DNA of 64,000 nt from Desulfobacteraceae bacterium Eth-SRB1 (GCA_004193555.1 RPGP01000040.1:1245127-1309126); one strand, 5' to 3'. Shown: positions 36,344 to 46,462, counted from the first letter of the stretch. Numbers and translations are program-made. The notes: a model not told the origin generated them from the sequence alone.

Positions 36344-37084
36344 ATGTCGGGACACAGCAAATGGTCGAGCATAAAACATAAAAAGGGCGCGACAGATGCA
36401 AAACGCGGGAAAATATTCTCAAGAATTAATAAAGAGATTACTGTTGCAGCGCGTATAGGAGGAGGAGATCCCTCGGCGAATCCGAGATTAAGGACAGCCG
36501 TTCAGTCTGCAAAGAGTGAAAATATGCCCAAGGATAATATTGAAAGAGCGATTAAGAAAGGAACCGGCGAGCTCGAAGGGGTAAATTATGAAGAGGTTGT
36601 TTATGAGGGATACGGTCCCGGGGGCGCAGCCGTTCTTATTGAATCTTTGACAGACAACAAAAACAGGGCAGTGGCGGATATCCGCCATATTTTCAGCAAA
36701 GGCGGCGGAAATCTTGGTGAAAATGGATGTGTTTCATGGATGTTTGACAAAAAGGGCTATATAGCAGTCGAAAAACAGGCTGTTGACGAGGAAACACTTA
36801 TGGAACTCGCCATTGATGCAGGCGCAGAAGATGTTCGTGAAGATGATGGCAGTTTTGAAATTATTACCGAGCCGAAAGATTATGAACCGGTAAAAAATGC
36901 AATAGACAACGCATCGATTCCATGCCTTGTCGCAGAGATTACAATGCTTCCCCAGTCAACAATAGCTCTGAAAGGAAAGCAGGCGGAGCAGATGGTTAAA
37001 TTGATGGAAATCTTTGAGGATTGCGAGGATGTGCAAAAGGCTCACACAAATGCCGATATTCCTGATGAACTGGTTTCAGATTGA
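36344..37084 (+). CDS. yebC: YebC/TACO1-family protein
   Basis: 246 residues. It begins with the family hallmark [16 protein letters not shown] and contains [17 protein letters not shown]. Members act as transcriptional regulators or as ribosome-associated factors that help translate polyproline stretches. AGGAGG lies 7 bp before ATG 36344. Its 3' end overlaps that of the convergent nadA gene by 9 bp. Confidence 0.96.
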   Translation: MSGHSKWSSIKHKKGATDAKRGKIFSRINKEITVAARIGGGDPSANPRLRTAVQSAKSENMPKDNIERAIKKGTGELEGVNYEEVVYEGYGPGGAAVLIESLTDNKNRAVADIRHIFSKGGGNLGENGCVSWMFDKKGYIAVEKQAVDEETLMELAIDAGAEDVREDDGSFEIITEPKDYEPVKNAIDNASIPCLVAEITMLPQSTIALKGKQAEQMVKLMEIFEDCEDVQKAHTNADIPDELVSD

Positions 37085-37972
37085 CAGGTCTATCATTCTT
37101 TGAACCGCACTCAGGGCAGGCAGCCGGATCTGTTCCGGCACCTTAACCTCTCCCTCCATAGTTTCAAGACTTTTTATGATATCTTCAAGGGTAATTTTTT
37201 TCATGTCTGCGCACACCATGCTTTCAGAAGCAGGATAAAACTTTTTATCATGGTTTGCTTTTTTTAAGGGATAAATCATACCTGTTTCCGTTCCCACAAT
37301 AAATGAGGACCTGTCAGACTTTCCCGCATATTTAATCATTCCCGAAGTGCTTGTAATCGCATCGGCTAATTCAAGCACATCCGGCCGGCATTCAGGATGA
37401 GCCATAAAAACAGCATCAGGATGCCTGTTTTTTACTTTCAGGACATCTTCGGCCGTAAGATTGTTGTGAATAGGACAGTATCCATCCCACAAATGGATTT
37501 TTTTGTTTGTTTTTGAGGCCGTGTATTGGGCGAGGTTCCTATCCGGAATCATCAGCATTTCCTTTTCTTTCAGGCTGGTTACTACTTGAACGGCATTCGC
37601 GGAAGTGCAGCAAATAGTTGAAATTGCCTTAACAGATGCGGATGAATTAACATAAGTAACAACAGGCATGGGAGGAAACTTGTCAAGCTTTTCTTTAAGC
37701 TGTTCCGGTGTTACCATGTCGGCCATAGGGCATCCAGCGTCTTTACGCGGGAGGAGTACTGTTTTTTCAGGGGACAGAATTGAAGCTGTTTCCGCCATAA
37801 ATGTCACCCCGCAGAACAGAATGGTCTCGGCATTGGTCAGTGATGCCCTTATGCTCAGTTCCAGCGAGTCTCCGCAAAGATCCGCAATGTCCTGTATTTC
37901 CGGTGGTTGATAATTATGTGCAAGCATAATTGCATTTCTTTTTTTCAGCAGTTCTTTTATCTTTTCCTTCAT
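37076..37972 (-). CDS. nadA: Quinolinate synthase NadA
   Basis: 298 residues from ATG 37972. NadA condenses iminoaspartate with dihydroxyacetone phosphate to quinolinate, using a 4Fe-4S cluster. Visible motifs are [15 protein letters not shown] at the start, [17 protein letters not shown] with a cluster Cys, HPECRPDV and the late [15 protein letters not shown]. The frame is open to 38035, but that part lies in the repeat element at 37996-38141, so I use the inner ATG. nadB and nadC are not in the window. Confidence 0.94.
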   Translation of the reverse strand: MKEKIKELLKKRNAIMLAHNYQPPEIQDIADLCGDSLELSIRASLTNAETILFCGVTFMAETASILSPEKTVLLPRKDAGCPMADMVTPEQLKEKLDKFPPMPVVTYVNSSASVKAISTICCTSANAVQVVTSLKEKEMLMIPDRNLAQYTASKTNKKIHLWDGYCPIHNNLTAEDVLKVKNRHPDAVFMAHPECRPDVLELADAITSTSGMIKYAGKSDRSSFIVGTETGMIYPLKKANHDKKFYPASESMVCADMKKITLEDIIKSLETMEGEVKVPEQIRLPALSAVQRMIDLSI

Positions 37973-37995
37973 CTTCCTAATTGGTCCTTTCTGCT

Positions 37996-38141
37996 TAGTG
38001 TCCATCCACAAGCGGTAGATTTTGGTTCCCGGCAAGGCTCGAGCGTTTTTGCAACCGCAGGCATAGTGCGCCTATTCCGAGGATTGCAAAAAGCGAGAAC
38101 GCCGCCAGAGGCCGAAAGATGCCATTTATGGATGGACACTA
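37996..38141. repeat. 146-bp MITE-like element between nadA and lolA
   Basis: Terminal inverted repeats TAGTGTCCATCCA (37996-38008) and TGGATGGACACTA (38129-38141) are perfect over 13 bp. Inside is a second inverted pair (GAGCGTTTTTGCAA and TTGCAAAAAGCG). No protein is encoded. The right end supplies the TAG stop of lolA, and the left end lies 23 bp upstream of the nadA start. Confidence 0.85.
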
Positions 38142-38816
38142 TTTATCAAGATGCAGTATATCGGTTCCTTCAGGTATTTGAAAATAAAACATGGAATCTT
38201 CAATGTCCTGTTTAAACCGGATATTCTCCAGGCAGATTAACGTTTTATCTTCATATGAATTATATGTTACTATCCGGACAATATTAAAACTGTTTTTTGA
38301 GATCGACAGATATATAACCGCAATATCGAAAGTTTTATCTCTTGGCAGAAGCTTTAGTATATAGAAGTTATCTGCGCTCTTTTTTTCGAGGACAATATTA
38401 AATTTTTGCCTTATAAGCTTTATGTTTGAAAGAAAACCGGCCCCTTTTCCGTCGCCGAAAAAAAATGGAGCCTTTCCGATCATAACCTGGTTATCCTCCG
38501 GCCTGTAAACCCACAATCTTTTGCTATCTGAAACAATAATCTGTTTATCAGGTTTTTCATATTCCCATCTCATCATGCCGGGAGGTTTGACAAATACTTT
38601 GCCCGAGGCAGTATCTGTTATTTCCATTGCTTTTATGGTTGATATTTGATCAAAACAGGCGGAAAAACCGGAAGCGGCATACCTTCTTTCCACCTTAGCT
38701 ATGATTTCATCCAGAGTTAGAGATGCTTTGTCAGTAGAACGATTTTCACATAGCGCCGAGGTTGCATTGCAAACAACGTAAACGCAAAAGATAATTATTA
38801 GTGATCTGAACTTCAT
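38139..38816 (-). CDS. lolA: Outer-membrane lipoprotein carrier LolA
   Basis: 225 residues with a signal peptide (about 1-23). LolA is the periplasmic chaperone that carries lipoproteins from LolCDE to LolB. The pattern GKVFVKPPGMMRWEYEKPDK followed by IVSDSKRLWVYRPEDNQV is typical of the family. The TAG stop is part of the adjacent repeat element, so the last residues may differ from the ancestral tail. No other lol gene is nearby. Confidence 0.9.
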   Translation of the reverse strand: MKFRSLIIIFCVYVVCNATSALCENRSTDKASLTLDEIIAKVERRYAASGFSACFDQISTIKAMEITDTASGKVFVKPPGMMRWEYEKPDKQIIVSDSKRLWVYRPEDNQVMIGKAPFFFGDGKGAGFLSNIKLIRQKFNIVLEKKSADNFYILKLLPRDKTFDIAVIYLSISKNSFNIVRIVTYNSYEDKTLICLENIRFKQDIEDSMFYFQIPEGTDILHLDK

Positions 38817-38937
38817 TTCTAACGCTCCTGGTTGCCGATTTTATCAAAGACAGTATAACCTCAATTTAGCGAAAAGCTCAATTGATAATTGTCGGGGGTC
38901 ATAGATCGTGGATCAGCTAACCGAATCAAGCAGTTTT

Positions 38938-40842
38938 TTATTTTCTCGCCTTTCCATATCCGACATAATTCAAGGCATCTTCTATTTCATTGAGTGTAGC
39001 GGGATCGTCTATTGTGGCAGGCATCTTATATTCCCTGTTATCTGCAATACTCCTGATAGTGCCTCTCAGGATTTTTCCCGAACGTGTTTTAGGCAACCGT
39101 TTTACAACTGTGGCGGTCTTAAAGGATGTTACAGGCCCGATTCTATCACGGACCATCTGGATAACCTCTTTTATGATTTCATCATGGTCGCGCGTAACAC
39201 CGGCATTTAATACCAGAAACCCGATGGGGACCTGCCCTTTAAGCTGGTCATCGACGCCAAGAACAGCGCATTCAGCCACTTCAGGATGATCGGCCAATAC
39301 CTCTTCAATGGCTCCTGTGGAAAGACGATGGCCCGCAACGTTTATAATATCGTCGGTACGGGTCATTACGTAGATGTAACCATCTTCATCGATGAAACCA
39401 GCGTCGGCTGTTTTGTAATATCCTGGGAATTCCTCAAGATAAGCGCTGACATAACGTTTGTCATTGTTCCACAGGGTAAGAAGTGTTCCCGGAGGCAGCG
39501 GAAGCCTTACGACAAGAGCGCCGATTTCACCTGCTTTGACAGGATTGTTGTCAGGATCTACTACCCGGACATCCCAACCCGGAACCGCTTTTGTGGGCGA
39601 GCCCGGTTTGACCGGAAAATGATGAATGCCCATGCAGTTGGCGGCAATACTCCAGCCGGTTTCTGTCTGCCACCAGTGATCTATTACAGGTATGCCAAGA
39701 TGATTTTCAGCCCAGTGCAGCGTGTCCGGATCAAGTCTTTCACCTGCGAGGAATAATGTTTTGAAGTTTGACAGATCATACTTTTTCATAAGCTCTGCAT
39801 CGGGATCTTCCCTCTTGATGGCCCGAAAGGCTGTAGGAGCGGTGAAGAGCGCTTTGACCTTATGTTCTGATATTACACGCCAGAATGCGCCCGCATCAGG
39901 TGTGCCTACAGGCTTGCCTTCATAAATTACCGTGGTGCAACCTTTAAGCAAAGGGCCATAAACAATATAGGAATGACCAACTACCCAGCCAACATCAGAT
40001 GCCGACCAAAAGACATCTCCTTTATCCATATCATAGATTGCCTTCATACTCCATTTAAGGGCAACCATGTGTCCGCCGTTGTCACGCACAACACCTTTCG
40101 GTTCTCCGGTCGTTCCTGATGTGTAAAGAATATACAAAGGATCTGTTGATTCAACAGGAACGCAGTCATGCGGTTTTGCCTCTGACATGGCTTCGTTCCA
40201 GTCAATGTCCCTGCCGTCTATCATGGAAGCTGTTTCTATTGGCCGCTGGAGGATAATACAACATTCTGGTTTTGATTCCGCCATTTCTATGGCCCTGTCA
40301 AGAAGCGGCTTGTATTTAATAATCCGCTTAACTTCGATTCCACAAGAGGCTGAAACAATTACTTTTGGCGTGGCGTCGTTAATGCGGGTTGCCAGCTCAT
40401 TTGCGGCAAAACCGCCGAAAACGACTGAATGGACAGCGCCAAGACGCGCGCAAGCAAGCATGGCAATGGCGGCTTCAGGAATCATCGGCATATATATGAT
40501 TACCCTGTCCCCTTTTTGCACACCCCGGGAGGCAAGGACACCTGCAAATTTTGCGACTTCGTCTCTCAGTTGACGGTAAGTAAACTTTTTAATTGAGTCT
40601 GTTACCGGGCTGTCATATATCATGGCTAACTGGTTGCCTATGCCGTTTTCAACATGGAAGTCAAGGGCGTTGTAGCAGGTGTTGACCTGCCCTCCGGAAA
40701 ACCAGCGGCAGAACGGCTTTTTTGAGTCGTCAAGAACCTTTTCCCATTTTTTATACCAGTGGCAGTCCTGTGCATGTTCCCCCCAGAAACTTGCAGGGTC
40801 AGAAATCGATTTTTTATAAGTGTCTATGTACCGGTCGGTCAT
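38938..40842 (-). CDS. prpE: Propionate/acetate--CoA ligase (PrpE/Acs type)
   Basis: 634 residues from ATG 40842, chosen because AAAGGAGA lies 8 bp upstream; the frame is open to 40860. The AMP-binding motif YTSGTTGEPKGVV (near 250), WWQTETGW and the C-terminal RSGKILRGTIR with the acetylatable Lys are present. Features such as VVRDNGGH, LWNNDKRY and AGHRLSTGAIEEVL resemble propionyl-CoA synthetases more than Acs. It activates short-chain acids to CoA esters with ATP to AMP. A TTGACA (40919-40914) upstream could be part of its promoter. Confidence 0.9.
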   Translation of the reverse strand: MTDRYIDTYKKSISDPASFWGEHAQDCHWYKKWEKVLDDSKKPFCRWFSGGQVNTCYNALDFHVENGIGNQLAMIYDSPVTDSIKKFTYRQLRDEVAKFAGVLASRGVQKGDRVIIYMPMIPEAAIAMLACARLGAVHSVVFGGFAANELATRINDATPKVIVSASCGIEVKRIIKYKPLLDRAIEMAESKPECCIILQRPIETASMIDGRDIDWNEAMSEAKPHDCVPVESTDPLYILYTSGTTGEPKGVVRDNGGHMVALKWSMKAIYDMDKGDVFWSASDVGWVVGHSYIVYGPLLKGCTTVIYEGKPVGTPDAGAFWRVISEHKVKALFTAPTAFRAIKREDPDAELMKKYDLSNFKTLFLAGERLDPDTLHWAENHLGIPVIDHWWQTETGWSIAANCMGIHHFPVKPGSPTKAVPGWDVRVVDPDNNPVKAGEIGALVVRLPLPPGTLLTLWNNDKRYVSAYLEEFPGYYKTADAGFIDEDGYIYVMTRTDDIINVAGHRLSTGAIEEVLADHPEVAECAVLGVDDQLKGQVPIGFLVLNAGVTRDHDEIIKEVIQMVRDRIGPVTSFKTATVVKRLPKTRSGKILRGTIRSIADNREYKMPATIDDPATLNEIEDALNYVGYGKARK

Positions 40843-40966
40843 TCTGAATTCTCCTTTCATAATTAGATATAAAATAGAAATATCCTATAAAAATAAATAA
40901 AAATCAAGGTTGATGTCAAGATAAAGGCTGGAGGGATTAATTCGTTTGAGAGGTTTTATGAGCGGT

Positions 40967-41659
40967 TTAGCGAACGATGCATTTTTTTACCCATGGTTTT
41001 GCTATGGCTTGAAAATGTATAAGGTCATCATCATTATAGCCGCACTCACTGGTCTGAAAGAACTCTGGATGCAGCACCCTGGTATTGTTAAACTTTTGAA
41101 GGGCGTAGAGCATTGAACCGCTGATAAACCTGGAAATGTCTTCAACAATGCGGGCATCCACCAGCGGCTTTATACATGTAGTCCTGAATTCATAATCTAT
41201 ATTCGATTCCATGATGATCCTGATGCTCGAAACTATGTTATCCGGGTTGGATTTTTTTTGAATTAATGGGGAGTAGTTTAAAGGATCTGTTTTTATGTCC
41301 ATTGCTATGTAATCGACGAGGCCTTCATCTATTAGTTTCTTTATTACATGAGGCCGGCTTCCGTTTGTGTCGATTTTTACCGGATACCCCATCTGTTTTG
41401 TCTTTTCACACAGGCTCGTAAGATCTTTTTGAAGCGTCGGTTCTCCCCCGGAAATAACCACGCCGTCTAAAAAATCTTTGCGCATTTCGAGAAAATCATA
41501 GACACTGTCTTCATTCAATAGAGTATGGATGTTGTTCTTTGCAAGGTCCGGATTGTGGCAATAAGGACAGTCAAAATTACATCCTGAAAGAAAAAGCACG
41601 CAACTTATCTTGCCCGGGTAATCGATAAGAGAACTTTTTTGCAATCCGCCTAATACCAT
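40967..41659 (-). CDS. nrdG: Anaerobic ribonucleotide reductase activase (NrdG type)
   Basis: 230 residues. The radical SAM motif CNFDCPYC has Cys at 27, 31 and 34. This small activase type uses SAM to put the glycyl radical on NrdD. It lies 36 bp downstream of nrdD, on the same strand, which fixes the assignment; by sequence alone it also resembles pyruvate formate-lyase activases (DYPGKISCVLFLSGC). Confidence 0.93.
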   Translation of the reverse strand: MVLGGLQKSSLIDYPGKISCVLFLSGCNFDCPYCHNPDLAKNNIHTLLNEDSVYDFLEMRKDFLDGVVISGGEPTLQKDLTSLCEKTKQMGYPVKIDTNGSRPHVIKKLIDEGLVDYIAMDIKTDPLNYSPLIQKKSNPDNIVSSIRIIMESNIDYEFRTTCIKPLVDARIVEDISRFISGSMLYALQKFNNTRVLHPEFFQTSECGYNDDDLIHFQAIAKPWVKKCIVR

Positions 41660-41695
41660 AGATTTATTTTCCTGTGCTTTGAGACCTTTTTGAAA

Positions 41696-43786
41696 TTATG
41701 CCACCTTAAATGTTTTTCTCATCTCAAATTCTGACTGTTTGCCGTTATTCCACTGTTTGACAGGTCTAAGATATCCCACAACCCGTGAGTAGATTTCTGT
41801 TTCCTGCCCGCATTCAGGACATTTTTCCTGTTTTCCGTTAAGATAGCCATGAGATGGACATACGCTGAAAGTAGGCGTAAGAGTGAAATAGGGGAGCTTG
41901 AAATTGGTCGCCACTTTTTTTATAAGTCCCTTAATGGCATTTGTGTCGGTTACCAGCTCGCCTAAAAAAACATGCAGCACTGTACCACCGGTATATTTTG
42001 TCTGGAGTTTATCCTGCAACATCAGGGTTTCGTAAATATCATCAGTATAGTTTACAGGGAGCTGGGTGGAATTGGTATAGTATGGAGCAGCGCCTTTTCT
42101 ATAGTCCTCTTCATTTGCGCAGATGATCTCAGGAAACCGTTTTTTGTCTAACATCGAAAGGCGGTATGTTGTTCCTTCTGCCGGTGTAGCTTCCAGATTA
42201 AAAAGATCACCTGTTTCTTCCTGTATCCTGGCAATCATGTCACGGATAAAATCCATTACCTTAAGTGAAAATGTTTGTCCTTGTTCGCTGGCGATATTTT
42301 TGCCCAGGAAATTAATACAGGCTTCATTCATGCCGATGATTCCGATAGTTGAAAAATGATTTTTCCAGTAAAGGCCGGAACCGTTCTTAATTTCTCTTAA
42401 ATAGAATTTTGTGTATGGATATAGATTTCTATCTGTAAATCGTTCAAGAATTTTTCTTTTAATTGACAGGCTTTCCTTTGCAAGAAGTGTTATCTTTTTT
42501 AGACGTTCAAAAAAGTCTTTTTCGTTTTCAGCGAGGTATCCGATGCGCGGCAGGTTTATTGTTACAACGCCGATTGATCCTGTAAGGGGATTTGCCCCGA
42601 ATAGACCGCCCCCTCTTTTTAAAAGCTCTCTGTTGTCAAGACGAAGGCGGCAGCACATGGATCTGGCGTCTTCCGGTGACATATCTGAGTTTACAAAGTT
42701 TGAAAAATATGGAATTCCGTATTTGCCGGTCATTTGCCATATTGTTTCAAAATTTGGATTATTCCAGTCAAAGTCTGATGTGATATTATAGGTTGGTATA
42801 GGGAATGTAAAAACCCTGCCTTTTGCATCCCCCTCCATCATTACCTCGGCAAATGCCTTGTTGAGCAAATCCATTTCAGGCTGGAAGTCAGAGTATGTTT
42901 CTTTTTGCTCATTTCCGCCTATGATCACCGGACGGTCCTTAAGAATGGAGGGCACATGAAGATCCATGGTAATGTTTGTAAACGGAGTCTGAAAACCCAC
43001 CCGTGTCGGGATGTTTATGTTAAAGACAAATTCCTGCAGCGCCTGTTTTATCTCTTTATAAACCAGCCTGTCATATCGGACAAAAGGGGCCAGAAGGGTG
43101 TCGAAGTTGGAAATAGCCTGGGCGCCTGCGGCTTCACCCTGCAATGTGTAGAAAAAGTTAACGATTTGTCCCATGGCCGATCTGAGATGTTTTGGAGGAG
43201 CGCTTTCCACTTTTCCTTCGACACCCTTGAAACCCTGCTTGAGGAGATCTTCCAGATCCCACCCAACGCAGTAAATTGAAAGGAGGCTGAGGTCATGTAT
43301 ATGAAGGTCACCATCTTTATGGGCTTGTCTGAACTCAGGAGGATAGATACGGTTCAGCCAGTATTCTTTGGTAATATCGGATGATATGTAATTGTTAAGA
43401 CCCTGGAGGGAATAGCACATATTGCTGTTTTCTTTAATTTTCCAGTCCAGTTTCTGGATGTAGGTTTCAACAAGATTAACATTTATCTTGGCTGCTATAT
43501 TTCTGATTTGAGCATGCTGTTCTCTGTATAATATATAAGCCTTGGCGGTTATAAAATATGGAGAATCGAGGAGCACCCTTTCAACAATATCCTGAATTTC
43601 TTCAACTTCGGGGGTGGAAGCAAGACACATTTCATGCGCCAGGGTCAAAACCCGGAGCGTCATTTTTTTTGCTTCTTTTTCTCCGAATTCTTCGGTAGCC
43701 TTTCCTGCCTTGGCAATTGCCGCTGTAATTTTGGATGAATCAAACTTTGCAATTCTTCCATCACGTTTTTTTATCTCTTCAAACAC
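41696..43786 (-). CDS. nrdD: Anaerobic ribonucleoside-triphosphate reductase NrdD
   Basis: 696 residues. NrdD reduces ribonucleotides to deoxynucleotides without oxygen. The N-terminal ATP cone (KKRDGRIAKFDSSKITAAI) senses ATP/dATP. The catalytic domain follows, then a zinc site (CPSHGYL with CPEC) and the glycyl radical motif RVVGYLR with Gly671. No aerobic class I enzyme is seen here. The gene is preceded by two NrdR-like boxes and a hairpin in the leader. Confidence 0.96.
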   Translation of the reverse strand: MFEEIKKRDGRIAKFDSSKITAAIAKAGKATEEFGEKEAKKMTLRVLTLAHEMCLASTPEVEEIQDIVERVLLDSPYFITAKAYILYREQHAQIRNIAAKINVNLVETYIQKLDWKIKENSNMCYSLQGLNNYISSDITKEYWLNRIYPPEFRQAHKDGDLHIHDLSLLSIYCVGWDLEDLLKQGFKGVEGKVESAPPKHLRSAMGQIVNFFYTLQGEAAGAQAISNFDTLLAPFVRYDRLVYKEIKQALQEFVFNINIPTRVGFQTPFTNITMDLHVPSILKDRPVIIGGNEQKETYSDFQPEMDLLNKAFAEVMMEGDAKGRVFTFPIPTYNITSDFDWNNPNFETIWQMTGKYGIPYFSNFVNSDMSPEDARSMCCRLRLDNRELLKRGGGLFGANPLTGSIGVVTINLPRIGYLAENEKDFFERLKKITLLAKESLSIKRKILERFTDRNLYPYTKFYLREIKNGSGLYWKNHFSTIGIIGMNEACINFLGKNIASEQGQTFSLKVMDFIRDMIARIQEETGDLFNLEATPAEGTTYRLSMLDKKRFPEIICANEEDYRKGAAPYYTNSTQLPVNYTDDIYETLMLQDKLQTKYTGGTVLHVFLGELVTDTNAIKGLIKKVATNFKLPYFTLTPTFSVCPSHGYLNGKQEKCPECGQETEIYSRVVGYLRPVKQWNNGKQSEFEMRKTFKVA

Positions 43787-43822
43787 TTATATCACCTCAA
43801 TTAGAAATATTATGATTAATCA

Positions 43823-43878
43823 CCACGAAGAACACGAAGAAATTTTCTTTATCTTCACGTCCTTCGTGTTCTTCGTGG
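43823..43878. repeat. Hairpin in the nrdD leader (CACGAAGAA words)
   Basis: 43823-43839 and 43862-43878 are perfect 17-bp inverted copies (CCACGAAGAACACGAAG) with a 22-nt loop. It lies 37 bp upstream of the nrdD start, downstream of the proposed promoter, so it would be in the mRNA leader. Confidence 0.8.
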
Positions 43879-44023
43879 TAAAAAATATCACTGTGAGTAC
43901 CTTCGAGTTTTCTTAAGTTAACGACATTGGCTATGTGCCGGCGTGGATTTCGATGTCAGACATGTGCCTGAATATGGAAAATTTGAATAAATGATAAAAG
44001 CCATCAATTTTGATGACTTAAGC

Positions 44024-44075
44024 CGAATATCACAACATATTGTGTGTGTCAACAAACAAATTCAATATATAGTGC
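44024..44075 (-). promoter_or_regulatory. NrdR-type double operator with embedded promoter
   Basis: CAACATATTG (44033-44042) and CAATATATAG (44063-44072) fit the NrdR-box core CwAnATATwG, and their centres are 30 bp apart, about three helical turns. TTGACA (44052-44047) lies between them and a weak -10 (TATTCG, 44029-44024) beyond the first, 17 bp away. NrdR represses ribonucleotide reductase genes when dATP is high. No nrdR gene is in the window. Confidence 0.7.
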
Positions 44076-44111
44076 TATTTTTTTTTAAAAAAATCTGTAA
44101 TCCGTAATCCG

Positions 44112-45092
44112 CTACTGTTTATGGGTCATGTGTCGGTTGACTCCTGATTTTGAAAGCTTTCTCATAGTTGGCTTTTTATCAGCAGGTGTTACCCATATAT
44201 AATCCCCATATGAAAGTTCGGCCTTGCTTCCCGCCGGCGCCAGAAAAAGGGTTCTAAAAGATCCTTTTGTAAGTTTATATACCCTGTCGGGTATGCCGAA
44301 TTTACGCACAATGTGACCGTTTCCGGCCAGGACAACCATTATATTTCCTTTCAGATTATTAGCTATGGATTCGGCCATGGTGTCTTCCCACACGCACTGG
44401 GCCATATAGAAATACTCGAAATTTTCCCTTCCTCTAATATGATGGTTTTTGAATATCTCTTCAACATAGGCTCTGTGATCAGGGTTTGATGTGTTTAATT
44501 GTTTTGGAAGATATTTTTTTTCATCATATGAGAGATTTTCAATACCACCCACAGATATTTTGGAAGGTATATGGAAAGGGATATTCAGACCGACAAGCCT
44601 GATTTTTTTATCCTTTAAAAACTCCAGGATATCAGCATATAATCCATAATCGAATTTCCAGTTTGCATACCAGTGTGTTTTTTCCAGAAAAGCTTTTTGA
44701 TCCAGCTTGCCTGAAGACCACATGTCTAATTGTTGCTGATATGAATAATCAAAGGCTTCCATACCAACAGCGAGTTTCGGATGCTTCTTAAAAAGATCTT
44801 TTATAATATTTAGCTGGATATTGTGATGGGCAGGATCGGAGTGTTTTTCCCCGATATATATTACCCGGACGTCGCTTAAATCATCCATAAGCTCTTCAAA
44901 AGATACAGGCATCCCTGTTTTTGTGCAGATGATTGTATCTATATTAAACGATTTTGATATATCCTTTATAACAAGTTTTTTTGGCGCCATGGCGCATCCC
45001 CACATAATATTCATTAATGCAATTACAATATAAATACTGCAAAGCCGTTTGTTATTAGAGCCTGTAACATTTTGTTGTTTGACATGTTTCAT
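44112..45092 (-). CDS. ChaN-family putative lipoprotein
   Basis: 326 residues. The N-terminus has a hydrophobic stretch ending in Cys33 (NIMWGC), a weak lipobox. The domain (about 60-280) has the family pattern VIYIGEKHSDPAHHNIQL, GMEAFDYSYQ and VVLAGNGHIVRKFG. ChaN proteins bind heme or iron at the membrane; relatives in the wider superfamily are peptidases. It stands upstream of nrdD and divergent from the next small gene. The substrate is unknown. Confidence 0.85.
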   Translation of the reverse strand: MKHVKQQNVTGSNNKRLCSIYIVIALMNIMWGCAMAPKKLVIKDISKSFNIDTIICTKTGMPVSFEELMDDLSDVRVIYIGEKHSDPAHHNIQLNIIKDLFKKHPKLAVGMEAFDYSYQQQLDMWSSGKLDQKAFLEKTHWYANWKFDYGLYADILEFLKDKKIRLVGLNIPFHIPSKISVGGIENLSYDEKKYLPKQLNTSNPDHRAYVEEIFKNHHIRGRENFEYFYMAQCVWEDTMAESIANNLKGNIMVVLAGNGHIVRKFGIPDRVYKLTKGSFRTLFLAPAGSKAELSYGDYIWVTPADKKPTMRKLSKSGVNRHMTHKQ

Positions 45093-45129
45093 AACTTGAT
45101 CTTTTTAAATATATTAGGTAACATTAATA

Positions 45130-45387
45130 ATGTATCTTGATCAGAATCCTCTTTTTAGAAAAATTATTGTGCCATGGTATGATTCAGAAACGGTATGTTT
45201 TATTGTGATTGGCCTCATGTTTTTTGTTTTAATTTTTGGTGTTGTGGGAATCTCAGGAGCTTATGAAAAAGTTGAATACCGTGAGCATATTTGGGTTCCC
45301 ATACTTCTGGTCATTACCAGCGGACTTGTAATCGTTTCAACGGCAATACGTTTGACAAAAAGATATTCACAGCAATTTCCAAAATAG
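45130..45387 (+). CDS. Small two-span membrane protein, unknown
   Basis: 85 residues. Two membrane segments (about 20-43 and 55-76) are linked by the charged EKVEYREH. The sequence is hydrophobic but well formed, with conserved-looking aromatic residues near the start (NPLFRKIIVPWYDSE). No family is recognised. It is divergent from the ChaN gene (37-bp gap) and converges on proC. Confidence 0.6.
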   Translation: MYLDQNPLFRKIIVPWYDSETVCFIVIGLMFFVLIFGVVGISGAYEKVEYREHIWVPILLVITSGLVIVSTAIRLTKRYSQQFPK

Positions 45388-45422
45388 ATTAATATAGAAT
45401 ACCCCTTAATCCTCTAATCCTT

Positions 45423-46274
45423 TTATGCGCTGAGCTTTTTTGAACGCAATGCCGCCGCTGCTATTGCGTCAATTATATTTTGTTTAACTCCATTGTTTTC
45501 AAGTATCTCGAAGGCTGCCTCAGTAGTACCGCCAGGTGAAGTCACCTTTTTTCTCAGGGTTTCCGGCGATTCATTCAATTTTTCCATTAGTGCAAGAGAG
45601 CCTTTGAGCGTAGCAATGGTCAGGGTATATGCATCATTTGGGTCAAGGCCGGCGTTAATGCCCCCTTCTATCATTGATTCAATAAAATAAAACACATATG
45701 CCGGGCCGGAACCGGAGAGAGCTGTTACAGCATCAAGATCATTTTCATTAAATTCGAGCACCTTTCCCATGGCTTCGAGAAGGGTTTTGACAATATTTAC
45801 ATCTTCAACTGAAGCATATTTGTTTGCGCTCATCCCGGATATGCCGGATAGAACCAGTGCCGGTGTGTTTGGCATCACCCGTATGATTGGAAGCTTTGTT
45901 CTGGATTTTTCATCAAGAGGTGTGTAAAGTAAATCTTCAATTTTTTGCAAAGGTATTCCTGCTGCAATGGAAATTATCAGCTTTTTAGCAGGTATCATGT
46001 AGTCTTTTTGATTTGTGATTTCTATGAGTACCTTGTATATATGCTGAGGTTTGACTGCAAGGATAACAATATCACATTTTGAGAAAAGTTTAACATTGTC
46101 ATTTGCAGCTGATATGCCGTAGTTTGAACGAAAAACAGCAAGGCGCTCTTCGTTGATATCACTTACATATATCATTGAAGGGGATAGAAGGTTTGATTTT
46201 ATGATTGCGCCCACAAAAGCTTCTCCCATGTTGCCTGCTCCAATAAAACCTGTTTTTTTATTAAGTGGTGACAC
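45423..46274 (-). CDS. proC: Pyrroline-5-carboxylate reductase ProC
   Basis: 283 residues. ProC makes L-proline from pyrroline-5-carboxylate with NAD(P)H. The Rossmann motif GFIGAGNMGEAFVGAI is at the start. The C-terminal signature ALSGSGPAYVFYFIESM and VTSPGGTTEAAF are clear. It is divergent from yggT; the proC-yggT-divIVA neighbourhood is common in bacteria. AAGGAGG-like sequence lies just before the start codon. Confidence 0.96.
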   Translation of the reverse strand: MSPLNKKTGFIGAGNMGEAFVGAIIKSNLLSPSMIYVSDINEERLAVFRSNYGISAANDNVKLFSKCDIVILAVKPQHIYKVLIEITNQKDYMIPAKKLIISIAAGIPLQKIEDLLYTPLDEKSRTKLPIIRVMPNTPALVLSGISGMSANKYASVEDVNIVKTLLEAMGKVLEFNENDLDAVTALSGSGPAYVFYFIESMIEGGINAGLDPNDAYTLTIATLKGSLALMEKLNESPETLRKKVTSPGGTTEAAFEILENNGVKQNIIDAIAAAALRSKKLSA

Positions 46275-46462
46275 GTTACCTCCTTTATGCTCATCAATGT
46301 CTGTTGTATCTATTTTTATAGTTTTATCGACTGTGTATTGAGTATGTCAACGATTTTGGGTGAAATATCTTGACTTCTCATTGATAATATACTTAATTTT
46401 AGTTAAAAAGCAGCTTGTTAAGCGGTTGCCATGATAAAATCTCAATATAAGGTATAATCTGT

